NCBI GenBank assembly: GCA_903847655.1
Contig: CAINEG010000270.1
Coordinates: 1 to 5,410, forward strand
Origin: an uncultured Bacteroidota bacterium
GTDB taxonomy: Bacteria > Bacteroidota > Bacteroidia > Chitinophagales > Chitinophagaceae
Length of the DNA: 5,410 nt
Direction of reading: 5' to 3'
In this document: positions 1 to 5,410 of the stretch, one piece after another
How positions within the stretch are numbered: position 1 is the stretch's first letter
Layout of the letters: every line of letters starts with the position of its first letter
Program-made: the position numbers and the translations under genes
Notes under the pieces: model-generated
Database searches by the model: none
The model's input: the letters and a program-made list of their open reading frames with translations, nothing else
Told to the model about the DNA's origin: nothing

Positions 1-1
1 A

Positions 2-202
2 GCTGCCATTGGTGCTAAAGTAGTGGCTAGAGAAAATATATCTGCCATGCGTAAGGATGTTACCGCTAAATGTTATGGTGGTGATATTAGCCGTAAGCGT
101 AAATTATTAGAGAAGCAAAAAGAAGGAAAGAAGAGAATGCGACAAATAGGGAATGTGGAAATTCCACAAGAAGCTTTCTTAGCTGTTCTAAAATTAGATT
201 AG
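2..202 (+). CDS. lepA: Elongation factor 4 (LepA), C-terminal fragment
   Basis: This is the 3' end of lepA, which encodes the ribosome-associated translational GTPase EF4 (back-translocase). The 5' part lies outside the window; the reading frame is open from base 2 and gives 66 residues before a TAG stop. The residues match the LepA-specific C-terminal domain very closely: an [14 protein letters not shown] block (residues 17-32 of the fragment), then a basic [12 protein letters not shown] stretch, then [16 protein letters not shown] just before the end. This tail is diagnostic for LepA and is absent from EF-G. It belongs to the core genome and is convergent with the heptose operon, from which it is separated by a stem-loop terminator. 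Nothing looks damaged. The product call is near certain; only the N-terminal domains cannot be seen. Confidence 0.97.
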   Translation, partial: AAIGAKVVARENISAMRKDVTAKCYGGDISRKRKLLEKQKEGKKRMRQIGNVEIPQEAFLAVLKLD

Positions 203-224
203 TATAGTACAATAAAAATTCTTG

Positions 225-255
225 AAGCGCTTAGATTTTTCTAGGCGCTTTTTTT
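225..255. terminator. Intrinsic terminator, probably bidirectional, between lepA and gmhB
   Basis: Bases 225-235 (AAGCGCTTAGA) pair with 240-250 (TCTAGGCGCTT) as an 11-bp stem with one G-T wobble and a four-T loop. On the plus strand the stem runs straight into TTTTT and then ATTTT, a textbook Rho-independent terminator for lepA. On the minus strand the same hairpin begins four bases after the gmhB stop codon and is followed, after a 4-nt spacer, by AATTTTTATT. It probably also ends the heptose operon transcript, though less strongly. The pairing is seen directly; function in both directions is inferred. Confidence 0.88.
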
Positions 256-805
256 ATTTTAAAGCTGCTGCAAATTCAAGCAAATGATTAAACCTATAAT
301 CAATGCTTGGATCAGGGAATGCAGTTTCGGGATGCGTAGTAGCCAAAAATACCGTATGCAAGCCTGCATTTCTACCAAATTCCATATCGCTAGTTCTATT
401 TCCAACCATGATGGACTTTGTAAAATCAATGGCTGGAAATTTTTCCTTGGCTTGGAAAGCCATGCCTGGTTGAGGTTTTCTATTATAAGATTCATTGTCT
501 AAATCGGTACAATAAAATATATGATCTATTCTTCCGCCTACTTTATTTATTTCGATCAACATGTTTTGATGAATGCCTATTAAATCAGCTTCTGTCATTA
601 AGCCTTTACTTACTCCTTTTTGGTTGGTCGTAATGACGATGGTTGAAAAAATATTCGCCAAAATGGGTAAGGCTTCTAAGCTTTCCTTGTAAAATTTGAA
701 TTCCCCCCAATGCTTTACATAATCATTGCGTTGTTCGAAGTTAATGACTCCATCTCTATCTAAAAATAAAGCCCAGCTATTGTCTATATCTTTAAAACTA
801 AACAT
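254..805 (-). CDS. gmhB: D-glycero-D-manno-heptose 1,7-bisphosphate 7-phosphatase, GmhB-like HAD hydrolase
   Basis: This 183-residue protein is a subfamily IIIA HAD phosphatase. Motif I is FLDRDGVIN, with nucleophile D16 and acid/base D18; motif II is the TTNQKG stretch at 59-64; motif III is RKPQPGM with K110; motif IV is VGNRTSD with D140. The length and the DRDGVIN/TNQ/RKPxPGM set fit GmhB and related histidinol-phosphatase-like enzymes. The predicted reaction removes the C7 phosphate from heptose 1,7-bisphosphate in the cytoplasm, the third step of the pathway encoded next door. Two points are odd. The loop before motif III (residues 98-109) has one Cys and lacks the Cys/His zinc cluster of E. 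coli GmhB, and motif IV has Asn136 where HAD enzymes usually have Asp. These may be subfamily traits. It starts 5 bp after the hddC stop and is the last gene of the operon. The family is certain; heptose specificity rests on context. Confidence 0.88.
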   Translation of the reverse strand: MFSFKDIDNSWALFLDRDGVINFEQRNDYVKHWGEFKFYKESLEALPILANIFSTIVITTNQKGVSKGLMTEADLIGIHQNMLIEINKVGGRIDHIFYCTDLDNESYNRKPQPGMAFQAKEKFPAIDFTKSIMVGNRTSDMEFGRNAGLHTVFLATTHPETAFPDPSIDYRFNHLLEFAAALK

Positions 806-810
806 CTTAT

Positions 811-1497
811 TTATTTAAATTCAATTTGTGCTTTAGCATAATCTTCGGGTATTCCAATATCAATAAAATAGGCTTCTTGAATATTCCCATAAAACTTTAA
901 ATCCTTAGCATATTTTTCTAGATAATCTTTTTCTAAAGAGAATTTGGTAGACAAGGGCAGGGCTAAAAAAGAGGCCGCATGAATGACATATATCCCACCA
1001 TTGATCAGTCCATTTTCCATAAATTGTTTTTCTTTAAAAGAAACAATATTGGAAAATTCATTTATTTCTACCGAACCATACCTTTCAAAAGCTTGCATGG
1101 GTTTTAATGCCAAGGTACAATGGGACTTATTGGCTTGATGAAATTGCATCAATTGATTCAAGTTTGCTTTGTACAAGCTATCTCCATTTAATGCAATGAT
1201 ATTTTCTTCACTTGTTTTACTAATCGCTAATCTAATGGCGCCCCCAGTGCCCAAGGGTTCTTCTTCAATGACAATACTAAAATTATTTTGAGGAAGTTTA
1301 GCGTTTAAAAAATCTAAGAATTCATCAGATTTATAGCCAAGCGCAAATACAAAATGGGTCACGCTTTGCGCAGTTAAATGATCAATTAAATAAGCTAAAA
1401 AAGGAATACCATTAATAGGGGCCATACATTTAGGCAAATCAGGAACCACCGATCTTAATCTGGTTCCTAAACCGCCAGCTAATACAATGGCTTCCAT
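811..1497 (-). CDS. hddC: D-glycero-alpha-D-manno-heptose 1-phosphate nucleotidyltransferase (HddC-like)
   Basis: This 228-residue enzyme is a sugar-phosphate nucleotidyltransferase of the NTP_transferase (RmlA/GlmU/GMPP) fold. It starts with the nucleotide-binding signature LAGGLGTRLR (6-15) and the PKCMAP segment containing K23. It continues with EEPLGTGGAIRLA (79-91), a metal-binding NGDS (104-107), an INGGIYVI strand and a C-terminal FIDIGIPEDY (211-220) that supplies the second metal-binding Asp, D213. The length fits HddC, which lacks the left-handed beta-helix acyltransferase domain of GlmU. Its predicted role is the last step, joining heptose 1-phosphate to NMP to give GDP-D,D-heptose. 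The nucleotide cannot be read from sequence alone; GDP is inferred from the HddA/HddC pathway. Its ATG shares one base with the gmhA TAA stop (TAATG), suggesting translational coupling. Without context it could be called a mannose-1-phosphate guanylyltransferase. Confidence 0.88.
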   Translation of the reverse strand: MEAIVLAGGLGTRLRSVVPDLPKCMAPINGIPFLAYLIDHLTAQSVTHFVFALGYKSDEFLDFLNAKLPQNNFSIVIEEEPLGTGGAIRLAISKTSEENIIALNGDSLYKANLNQLMQFHQANKSHCTLALKPMQAFERYGSVEINEFSNIVSFKEKQFMENGLINGGIYVIHAASFLALPLSTKFSLEKDYLEKYAKDLKFYGNIQEAYFIDIGIPEDYAKAQIEFK

Positions 1498-2072
1498 TAA
1501 CCAAATATGTTTTTCTCTACCAATTCACAAATGATATGACCAATCAAAATATGTGACTCTTGAATTCTTGGCGTATCTGTAGAAGGTACATTTAAAAGTA
1601 AATCACTAAGCTCTTTCATTTTACCTCCATGGGCTCCTGTGAATCCGATGGTACTTACTTTTAATTCTCTACATTTTTCAAAGGCTTTCACAATATTCCC
1701 AGAATTGCCTGAGGTACTAATGCCCACCAATACATCTCCTGGTTTGGCTAAACCTTCTATCAATCTTGAATAAATGACTTCATAACTGTAATCATTGGCC
1801 ACAGCTGTTAAATAGGAAGTATTGCAATGCAAGGCTTCTGAAGGAAGGGCCTTACGATCCTTGTAAAAACGGCCAGAAAATTCCGCAGCCAAATGTTGGG
1901 CATCAGCAGCACTTCCACCATTGCCCGCAAAATAAACACTATTGCCCCTTTTAAAAGCTTCTGTGATCATTACAATGGCTTTTTCGATGGTAGCTGAAAA
2001 TTGAGCATCTTTTAAGATCTGCGCTTTTACTTCAATTGAAGCGGCTATAATTTCATTAATTTTTGTACTCAT
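1497..2072 (-). CDS. gmhA: Sedoheptulose 7-phosphate isomerase
   Basis: GmhA converts sedoheptulose 7-phosphate to D-glycero-D-manno-heptose 7-phosphate, the committed first step of heptose synthesis. The 191-residue length matches the family (about 190). The SIS domain shows AGNGGSAADAQHLAAEFSGRF-type phosphate and metal sites at 49-69, the ANDYSYE segment at 92-98, the second sugar-phosphate loop STSGNSGN at 119-126 and the C-terminal RIQESHILIGHIICELVE at 169-186. Residues matching the E. coli GmhA zinc/catalytic set H61, E65, Q172 and H180 are present as H60, E64, Q171 and H179, so the active site looks intact. This separates it from DiaA and other SIS proteins. A 31-bp gap separates it from hddA upstream, the widest in the operon, and its stop overlaps the hddC start by one base. 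The enzyme is cytoplasmic and normally a homotetramer. Confidence 0.95.
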   Translation of the reverse strand: MSTKINEIIAASIEVKAQILKDAQFSATIEKAIVMITEAFKRGNSVYFAGNGGSAADAQHLAAEFSGRFYKDRKALPSEALHCNTSYLTAVANDYSYEVIYSRLIEGLAKPGDVLVGISTSGNSGNIVKAFEKCRELKVSTIGFTGAHGGKMKELSDLLLNVPSTDTPRIQESHILIGHIICELVEKNIFG

Positions 2073-2103
2073 GCTTATTGATTTCTAAGTAAAGATAAAT
2101 AGA

Positions 2104-3132
2104 TTAATCCGAAATGGTCCAAGTGGTTAATCCATGTTCAGTAAAACTGTATTGTTTGATGGTTCCACCTAAATTTTCCAAAGTCTCTATTACTTTGTGT
2201 TTGGTATTTTTTGGACAGTAAAATATCATAAATCCACCACCGCCAGCGCCACTAATTTTACCTCCTGTGGCACCTGCCTGCTTAACCTGTTGATAGATGT
2301 CTTCAATTCTTTCATTGGAGATATTGGAAGCCATCTCTTTTTTTTGTTGAAAGCCATAATCTAATATTTCACCAATGGTATCAATCTTTCCCATCAACAA
2401 TGCCTCTTTCATTCGTTTTGCTTGATCTTTTAAATGATGCATGGCTTCGATGCTTTTGACATTCTTTTCTACTACATTCTTTTGTTGTTCTTTAATGATG
2501 GTAGCAGACTCTCTAGTAGAGGAAGTAAAATATAAAACCAAATTGTTTTCTAATTCGTTGATGTAATCCTGACGAATGCGCAAAGGATTTACAATGACTT
2601 TATTATTGGAAGAAAATTCCATAAAATTAAAACCACCGAAAGTGGCTGCGTATTGATCCTGTTTACCACCTGCCAAGGCTAAATCCACTCTTTCTATTTC
2701 ATAAGCATAATGTGCTATTTCATATTCATTCAACTTGAACTTCAACATTTCTTTAAAAGCACCCAAAATTGAAACTACTAAAGTAGAAGAAGTACCTAAT
2801 CCACTTCCTGCAGGTGCATCTACCTTGGTTGAAATTTTAAATCCTCTTAAAGTAAAGGGATAATCTTTTTGAATTCGGTTGTATACGCCTTTGACTAAAT
2901 CTAATTGACCATCAATTGGCAGGGTGGTGTTTAATTCAAAAATTTGGGTTTCGTTTTTATCTATGGATTCTATGATAATAATTGGCTCCTCTAATAATTC
3001 AATGGTAGTATGGGCATACAAAGATAAAGTCACATTTAAAATAACGCCACCAAATTCATCGCTGTAAGGACTTACATCTGTACCTCCACCAGCGAGTCCA
3101 ATTCTTAAAGGGGCTTTACTTCTAAACAGCAT
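2104..3132 (-). CDS. hddA: D-glycero-alpha-D-manno-heptose 7-phosphate kinase (GHMP family)
   Basis: This 342-residue GHMP-superfamily kinase is predicted to phosphorylate C1 of D-glycero-D-manno-heptose 7-phosphate with ATP, giving the alpha-1,7-bisphosphate. Motif 1 is APLRIGLAGGGTDVSPY at 7-23, typical of the HddA/fucokinase-like branch. The ATP-binding motif 2 is DAPAGSGLGTSST at 105-117. A GGKQDQYAATFGGFN segment at 155-169 carries the conserved Asp region, and glycine-rich motif 3 is GATGGKISGAGGGGF at 287-301. The length is normal for HddA. Using a GHMP kinase here, in place of the ribokinase-like domain of HldE, is what assigns the pathway to the GDP-alpha-heptose branch. It starts 9 bp after the GT4 stop. 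An A8 run on the coding strand (plus positions 2338-2345) lies inside the gene without breaking the frame. L-fucokinase is an alternative by family only; the gmhA/hddC/gmhB context argues against it. Confidence 0.92.
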   Translation of the reverse strand: MLFRSKAPLRIGLAGGGTDVSPYSDEFGGVILNVTLSLYAHTTIELLEEPIIIIESIDKNETQIFELNTTLPIDGQLDLVKGVYNRIQKDYPFTLRGFKISTKVDAPAGSGLGTSSTLVVSILGAFKEMLKFKLNEYEIAHYAYEIERVDLALAGGKQDQYAATFGGFNFMEFSSNNKVIVNPLRIRQDYINELENNLVLYFTSSTRESATIIKEQQKNVVEKNVKSIEAMHHLKDQAKRMKEALLMGKIDTIGEILDYGFQQKKEMASNISNERIEDIYQQVKQAGATGGKISGAGGGGFMIFYCPKNTKHKVIETLENLGGTIKQYSFTEHGLTTWTISD

Positions 3133-3141
3133 GTTAACTAC

Positions 3142-4263
3142 TTAATTTTTTTGTAAGATAGCAGCAGTGAGTTTGTCCCAACTGTACTTCTTTTTTTCTT
3201 CACAAAGATGCTTTAAAAAATGGGTTTCGCCTAATTCATACAAGGTCATAATACCCGTTGCAATAGCGGTAGGATTGGGTGCTGTAACAACACCCACTTC
3301 TAAATGTGGAACCAAATTGGGTAGGCCACCAATATTGGTCACCAACATGGGTTTCTCAAAATGATAGGCCAAAGGGGTTACGCCACTTTGGGTGGCAGAT
3401 TTATAAGGTTGAATCACAAAATCTGCAGCACATAAATAATATTTTACTTCGCTGTCATTGATAAAACTTGTGCTTAAAAAAAGTGAATCTTTAAGTTGGT
3501 ATTCTTGTATGATTTCATTGTAAAAATTAGGATCATCATAATATTCACCAGCAATCAATAATTTGATATGAGCGCCTTTAATTCTTGCATCATTCATTGC
3601 TTCTAATAATAAGTCTAATCCCTTATATTTTCTTATGAAGCCAAAAAACAAAATTATTTTATCATGGATAGGCAACTGTAAATGTTTTCTGGCTTCCTCT
3701 TTAGATAAGATATCTCCAAAATTATCATAGATGGGATGTACCAAATTGGTAGAAGGGGTAGAAGTGAAACTGGCTAAATCTTTGTTCACCAAATCACTCA
3801 TGGTAATGAACCTATGAATAGGTTTGATAAAATATTTTGTAAGTAAAGTATCGCCTAATCTTTTTTCATGAGGAATGATATTGTCTGCAATACAAATATT
3901 TTGCGTGATTTTATTTCGTTTAACTAATCTAAGAATGGTACCTAAACAGGGGCCAAAAAAAGGCATCCAGAACCTAACCACAATATACTCAGGCTTTAAT
4001 TTTCTTAATTCATTGCCAATTTTGAACCAATTGAAAGGATTGATGGAATTGATACAAACTTTAATATTTAAATTGGCAGGTGCTGGTTCAGCGGAAAACT
4101 GTGTAGTTCCTGGAAATAAAAAGTTAGGGTATTGTAAACTGAAAGTATAAATGGTCACTTCATACCCCTCCAATAAAAATTGTTTGGCCAAACGCTCGTC
4201 AAAAGTTGCTAAACCACCTCTCAAGGGCCAAGCCGGTCCAATTATGATGACTTTCTTTTTCAT
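3142..4263 (-). CDS. GT4-type glycosyltransferase, substrate unknown
   Basis: This is a predicted cytoplasmic or membrane-associated retaining glycosyltransferase with two Rossmann domains (GT-B, group 1). The N-terminal domain opens with KKKVIIIGPAWPLRGGLATF and has the donor/acceptor glycine loop at 15-18. The C-terminal domain has FFGFIRKYKGLDLL at 206-219, where R211 and K214 are the expected diphosphate contacts, and PYKSATQSGVTPLAYHFEKP at 286-305 followed by NIGGLPN. The usual E-x7-E glutamates are absent from this last block. I chose the ATG at 4263 (373 residues, 13 bp after the GT2 stop). An in-frame ATG at 4296 would add 11 residues unlike the family start (MASHIHSHPNS) and overlap the GT2 gene by 20 bp. 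Lying directly upstream of hddA, it is a candidate heptosyltransferase, but this is inferred from position only. No signal peptide or membrane helix is seen. Confidence 0.85.
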   Translation of the reverse strand: MKKKVIIIGPAWPLRGGLATFDERLAKQFLLEGYEVTIYTFSLQYPNFLFPGTTQFSAEPAPANLNIKVCINSINPFNWFKIGNELRKLKPEYIVVRFWMPFFGPCLGTILRLVKRNKITQNICIADNIIPHEKRLGDTLLTKYFIKPIHRFITMSDLVNKDLASFTSTPSTNLVHPIYDNFGDILSKEEARKHLQLPIHDKIILFFGFIRKYKGLDLLLEAMNDARIKGAHIKLLIAGEYYDDPNFYNEIIQEYQLKDSLFLSTSFINDSEVKYYLCAADFVIQPYKSATQSGVTPLAYHFEKPMLVTNIGGLPNLVPHLEVGVVTAPNPTAIATGIMTLYELGETHFLKHLCEEKKKYSWDKLTAAILQKN

Positions 4264-4276
4264 TGAATTTGGATGG

Positions 4277-5227
4277 CTATGAATGTGTGAAGCCAATTTT
4301 ATCTGACACTAAATAAGTGTTTCTGTCTGGTGCATTTCTATTGACCAATTCAGCAATAAAACCTGCTAAAAATAATTGTACCCCAATGATCATCGTAGTA
4401 ATGGCAATGAAGAAGGCGGGCTTATTGGTCACTGAATATTCAGGATTCATGAACTTATCAAAAATGATGGTACCAAAAGCTGCAAAACCTATTAAGAAAA
4501 ATAAAGTACCCACCAGGCCAAAAAGTTGCATTGGCTTTTTCCCAAATTTTGATAAGAATTGAATGGTCATTAAATCTAAGAACCCATTCACAAATCTTTC
4601 CCATCCAAATTTAGTGGTTCCGTATTTTCTAGCTTGATGCACTACTACTTTTTCTCCAATTTTCTTAAAGCCAGCCCATTTAGCAAGGATAGGAATATAA
4701 CGATGCATTTCGCCAAAAACTTCAATGCTTTTAATCACTTTTAATTGATAAGCTTTAATACCACAATTAAAATCGTGTAAAACAATACCTGAACTTTTTC
4801 TTGCTACTGCATTATAAATTTTAGAAGGAATATTTTTAGTAAAAGTATTGTCATATCTTTTTTTCTTCCATCCACTTACCAAATGAAATCCTTGTTGAGT
4901 AATCATTTCATAAAACTCAGGAATCTCATCGGGAGAATCTTGCAAATCGGCATCCATGGTAATCACCACATCGCCTTGCGCTAATTTAAAGCCTTCATTC
5001 AATGCTGCAGACTTGCCATAATTGCGCTGAAATTTAATTCCTTTTAAACTAGGATATTGAATTCTTAAACCAGCAATAGTTTCCCAGCTATTGTCGTCAC
5101 TGCCATCATCCACCATAATTACTTCATAGGTAAAATGATTAGCGTCCATTACACGATGTATCCACTGCATTAATTCAGGCAATGAATCGGCTTCGTTCAA
5201 AAGTGGTATTACAACAGAAATTTGCAT
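4277..5227 (-). CDS. GT2 glycosyltransferase, DPM1/ArnC/GtrB-like, membrane-anchored
   Basis: This 316-residue protein has the layout of polyprenyl-phosphate glycosyltransferases (DPM1, ArnC, GtrB): a cytoplasmic GT-A catalytic domain followed by two membrane helices. VVIPLLNEADSL at 5-16 begins the fold, VDDGSDDNS (39-47) binds nucleotide, and RNYGKSAALNEG (68-79) and MDADLQDSPDEIP (91-103) carry the DxD metal site at D92/D94. DFNCGIKAY (152-160) and the RKYGTTKFGW segment (200-209) are typical of this family. Hydrophobic helices run at about 235-256 and 271-295. The predicted role is transfer of a sugar from a nucleotide donor to a polyprenyl phosphate at the inner membrane; the sugar is unknown. 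DPM1 relatives use GDP-mannose, so the GDP-heptose pathway downstream is suggestive. The ATG at 5227 is 9 bp after the upstream stop and begins directly at the family's conserved first strand. Confidence 0.9.
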   Translation of the reverse strand: MQISVVIPLLNEADSLPELMQWIHRVMDANHFTYEVIMVDDGSDDNSWETIAGLRIQYPSLKGIKFQRNYGKSAALNEGFKLAQGDVVITMDADLQDSPDEIPEFYEMITQQGFHLVSGWKKKRYDNTFTKNIPSKIYNAVARKSSGIVLHDFNCGIKAYQLKVIKSIEVFGEMHRYIPILAKWAGFKKIGEKVVVHQARKYGTTKFGWERFVNGFLDLMTIQFLSKFGKKPMQLFGLVGTLFFLIGFAAFGTIIFDKFMNPEYSVTNKPAFFIAITTMIIGVQLFLAGFIAELVNRNAPDRNTYLVSDKIGFTHS

Positions 5228-5236
5228 AGGTATAAA

Positions 5237-5410
5237 TTAGGCAGTAGGGGTATTGAAAGGATCTACTGGATTTTTTTTAGCGATACCTGCTCCAATTAAA
5301 GAAGCAATGGCACCCATAAATCCAGTGCCAAGTATGGTTCCGCCTATAGCAAAGGGCATAAAAAATTTCTTCGTCATGGTCATTGCCTGCTCTATCATTT
5401 CATCGGTCAT
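5237..5410 (-). CDS. DUF4199-like membrane protein, C-terminal fragment
   Basis: Only the last 57 codons are in the window; the gene continues past its right edge. The visible frame reads MTDEMIEQAMTMTKKF, then a hydrophobic, glycine-rich helix (about residues 18-44, FMPFAIGGTILGTGF onward), then AKKNPVDPFNTPTA and a TAA stop. A negatively charged segment, a final Gly/Ile-rich membrane helix and a short KK-rich cytoplasmic tail resemble the C-terminus of DUF4199 proteins. These are small Bacteroidota inner-membrane proteins of unknown function, often placed beside a GT2 gene. The ATG at the window edge is probably internal, since the family is roughly 150-180 residues long. The stop lies 9 bp before the GT2 start, so the two genes are almost certainly cotranscribed. 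The family call comes from tail resemblance and context; a generic small membrane protein is the alternative. Confidence 0.65.
   Translation of the reverse strand: MTDEMIEQAMTMTKKFFMPFAIGGTILGTGFMGAIASLIGAGIAKKNPVDPFNTPTA

Noticed and set aside
259..495. Minus-strand 78-codon frame overlapping gmhB in another frame.
   Set aside because: It is a shifted shadow of gmhB, whose own frame carries all the HAD motifs. No sign of dual coding.
2073..2123. Possible Bacteroidota-type promoter before gmhA: TATCTTTA (minus strand, plus positions 2090-2097) with CTTG at 2120-2123.
   Set aside because: Both boxes deviate from the TAnnTTTG and TTTG consensus, and the 22-bp spacing is longer than the usual 19-21. 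In AT-rich DNA this match is weak, and the gap fits a cotranscribed operon.
2338..2345. A8 run on the coding strand within hddA, a possible slippage or programmed frameshift site. A similar A8 lies near the 3' end of the DUF4199-like gene at 5271-5278.
   Set aside because: Both reading frames continue intact with family-like protein on either side, and no alternative-frame product or stimulatory structure is apparent. AAA-rich Lys codons are expected in an AT-rich genome.
3875..4150. Plus-strand open frame of 91 codons opposite the GT4 gene, with other short opposite-strand frames at 284-502, 3167-3364 and 4317-4562.
   Set aside because: They lie wholly antisense to well-supported conserved genes, show no recognisable family and look like chance frames.
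1..5410. Search for a defence system, mobile element, CRISPR array or other unknown system.
   Set aside because: Every gene falls into translation or glycan/heptose biosynthesis. No transposase, integrase, tandem repeats or spaced repeats were seen, and almost all bases are coding.

Overview
The window looks like a chromosomal segment of a Bacteroidota bacterium, plausibly of the Chitinophagaceae type. The sequence is AT-rich, the starts have A/T-rich leaders with no Shine-Dalgarno sequence, a DUF4199-like tail sits next to a GT2 gene, and the LepA and heptose proteins have a Bacteroidota flavour. The phylum call is fairly secure; the family is a guess. Base composition looks even across the window, and I see no mobile element, tRNA, rRNA or CRISPR.

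Layout: positions 1-202 (+ strand) hold the last 66 codons of lepA (elongation factor 4). A strong stem-loop at 225-250 separates it from a convergent block that fills the rest of the window. That block is one tightly packed minus-strand run, read from right to left: a DUF4199-like membrane protein (3' end only), a DPM1/ArnC-like GT2 glycosyltransferase with two C-terminal membrane helices, a GT4 glycosyltransferase, hddA, gmhA, hddC and gmhB. Gaps are 5-31 bp, with a one-base stop/start overlap between gmhA and hddC, so the genes are probably one transcription unit ending at the shared stem-loop. No intergenic stretch exceeds about 50 bp.

The last four genes encode a complete predicted route from sedoheptulose 7-phosphate to a nucleotide-activated D-glycero-alpha-D-manno-heptose. 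GmhA isomerises, HddA phosphorylates C1, GmhB removes the C7 phosphate and HddC adds the nucleotide (GDP in the characterised pathway). A GHMP kinase plus a GlmU/RmlA-type nucleotidyltransferase, rather than the bifunctional HldE, marks the GDP-alpha-heptose branch (S-layer, capsule and O-antigen heptose) and not the ADP-L-beta-heptose branch of the LPS core. No HldD-like epimerase is present, so the product should stay in the D,D configuration. The two glycosyltransferases upstream are the obvious candidates to use or assemble the heptose-containing glycan.

The pathway itself is known. The more unusual points are a GmhB that lacks the zinc-binding Cys/His cluster and has Asn for Asp in HAD motif IV, a GT4 enzyme without the usual E-x7-E pair, and a DPM1-like GT2 enzyme beside a GDP-mannose-like sugar donor pathway.
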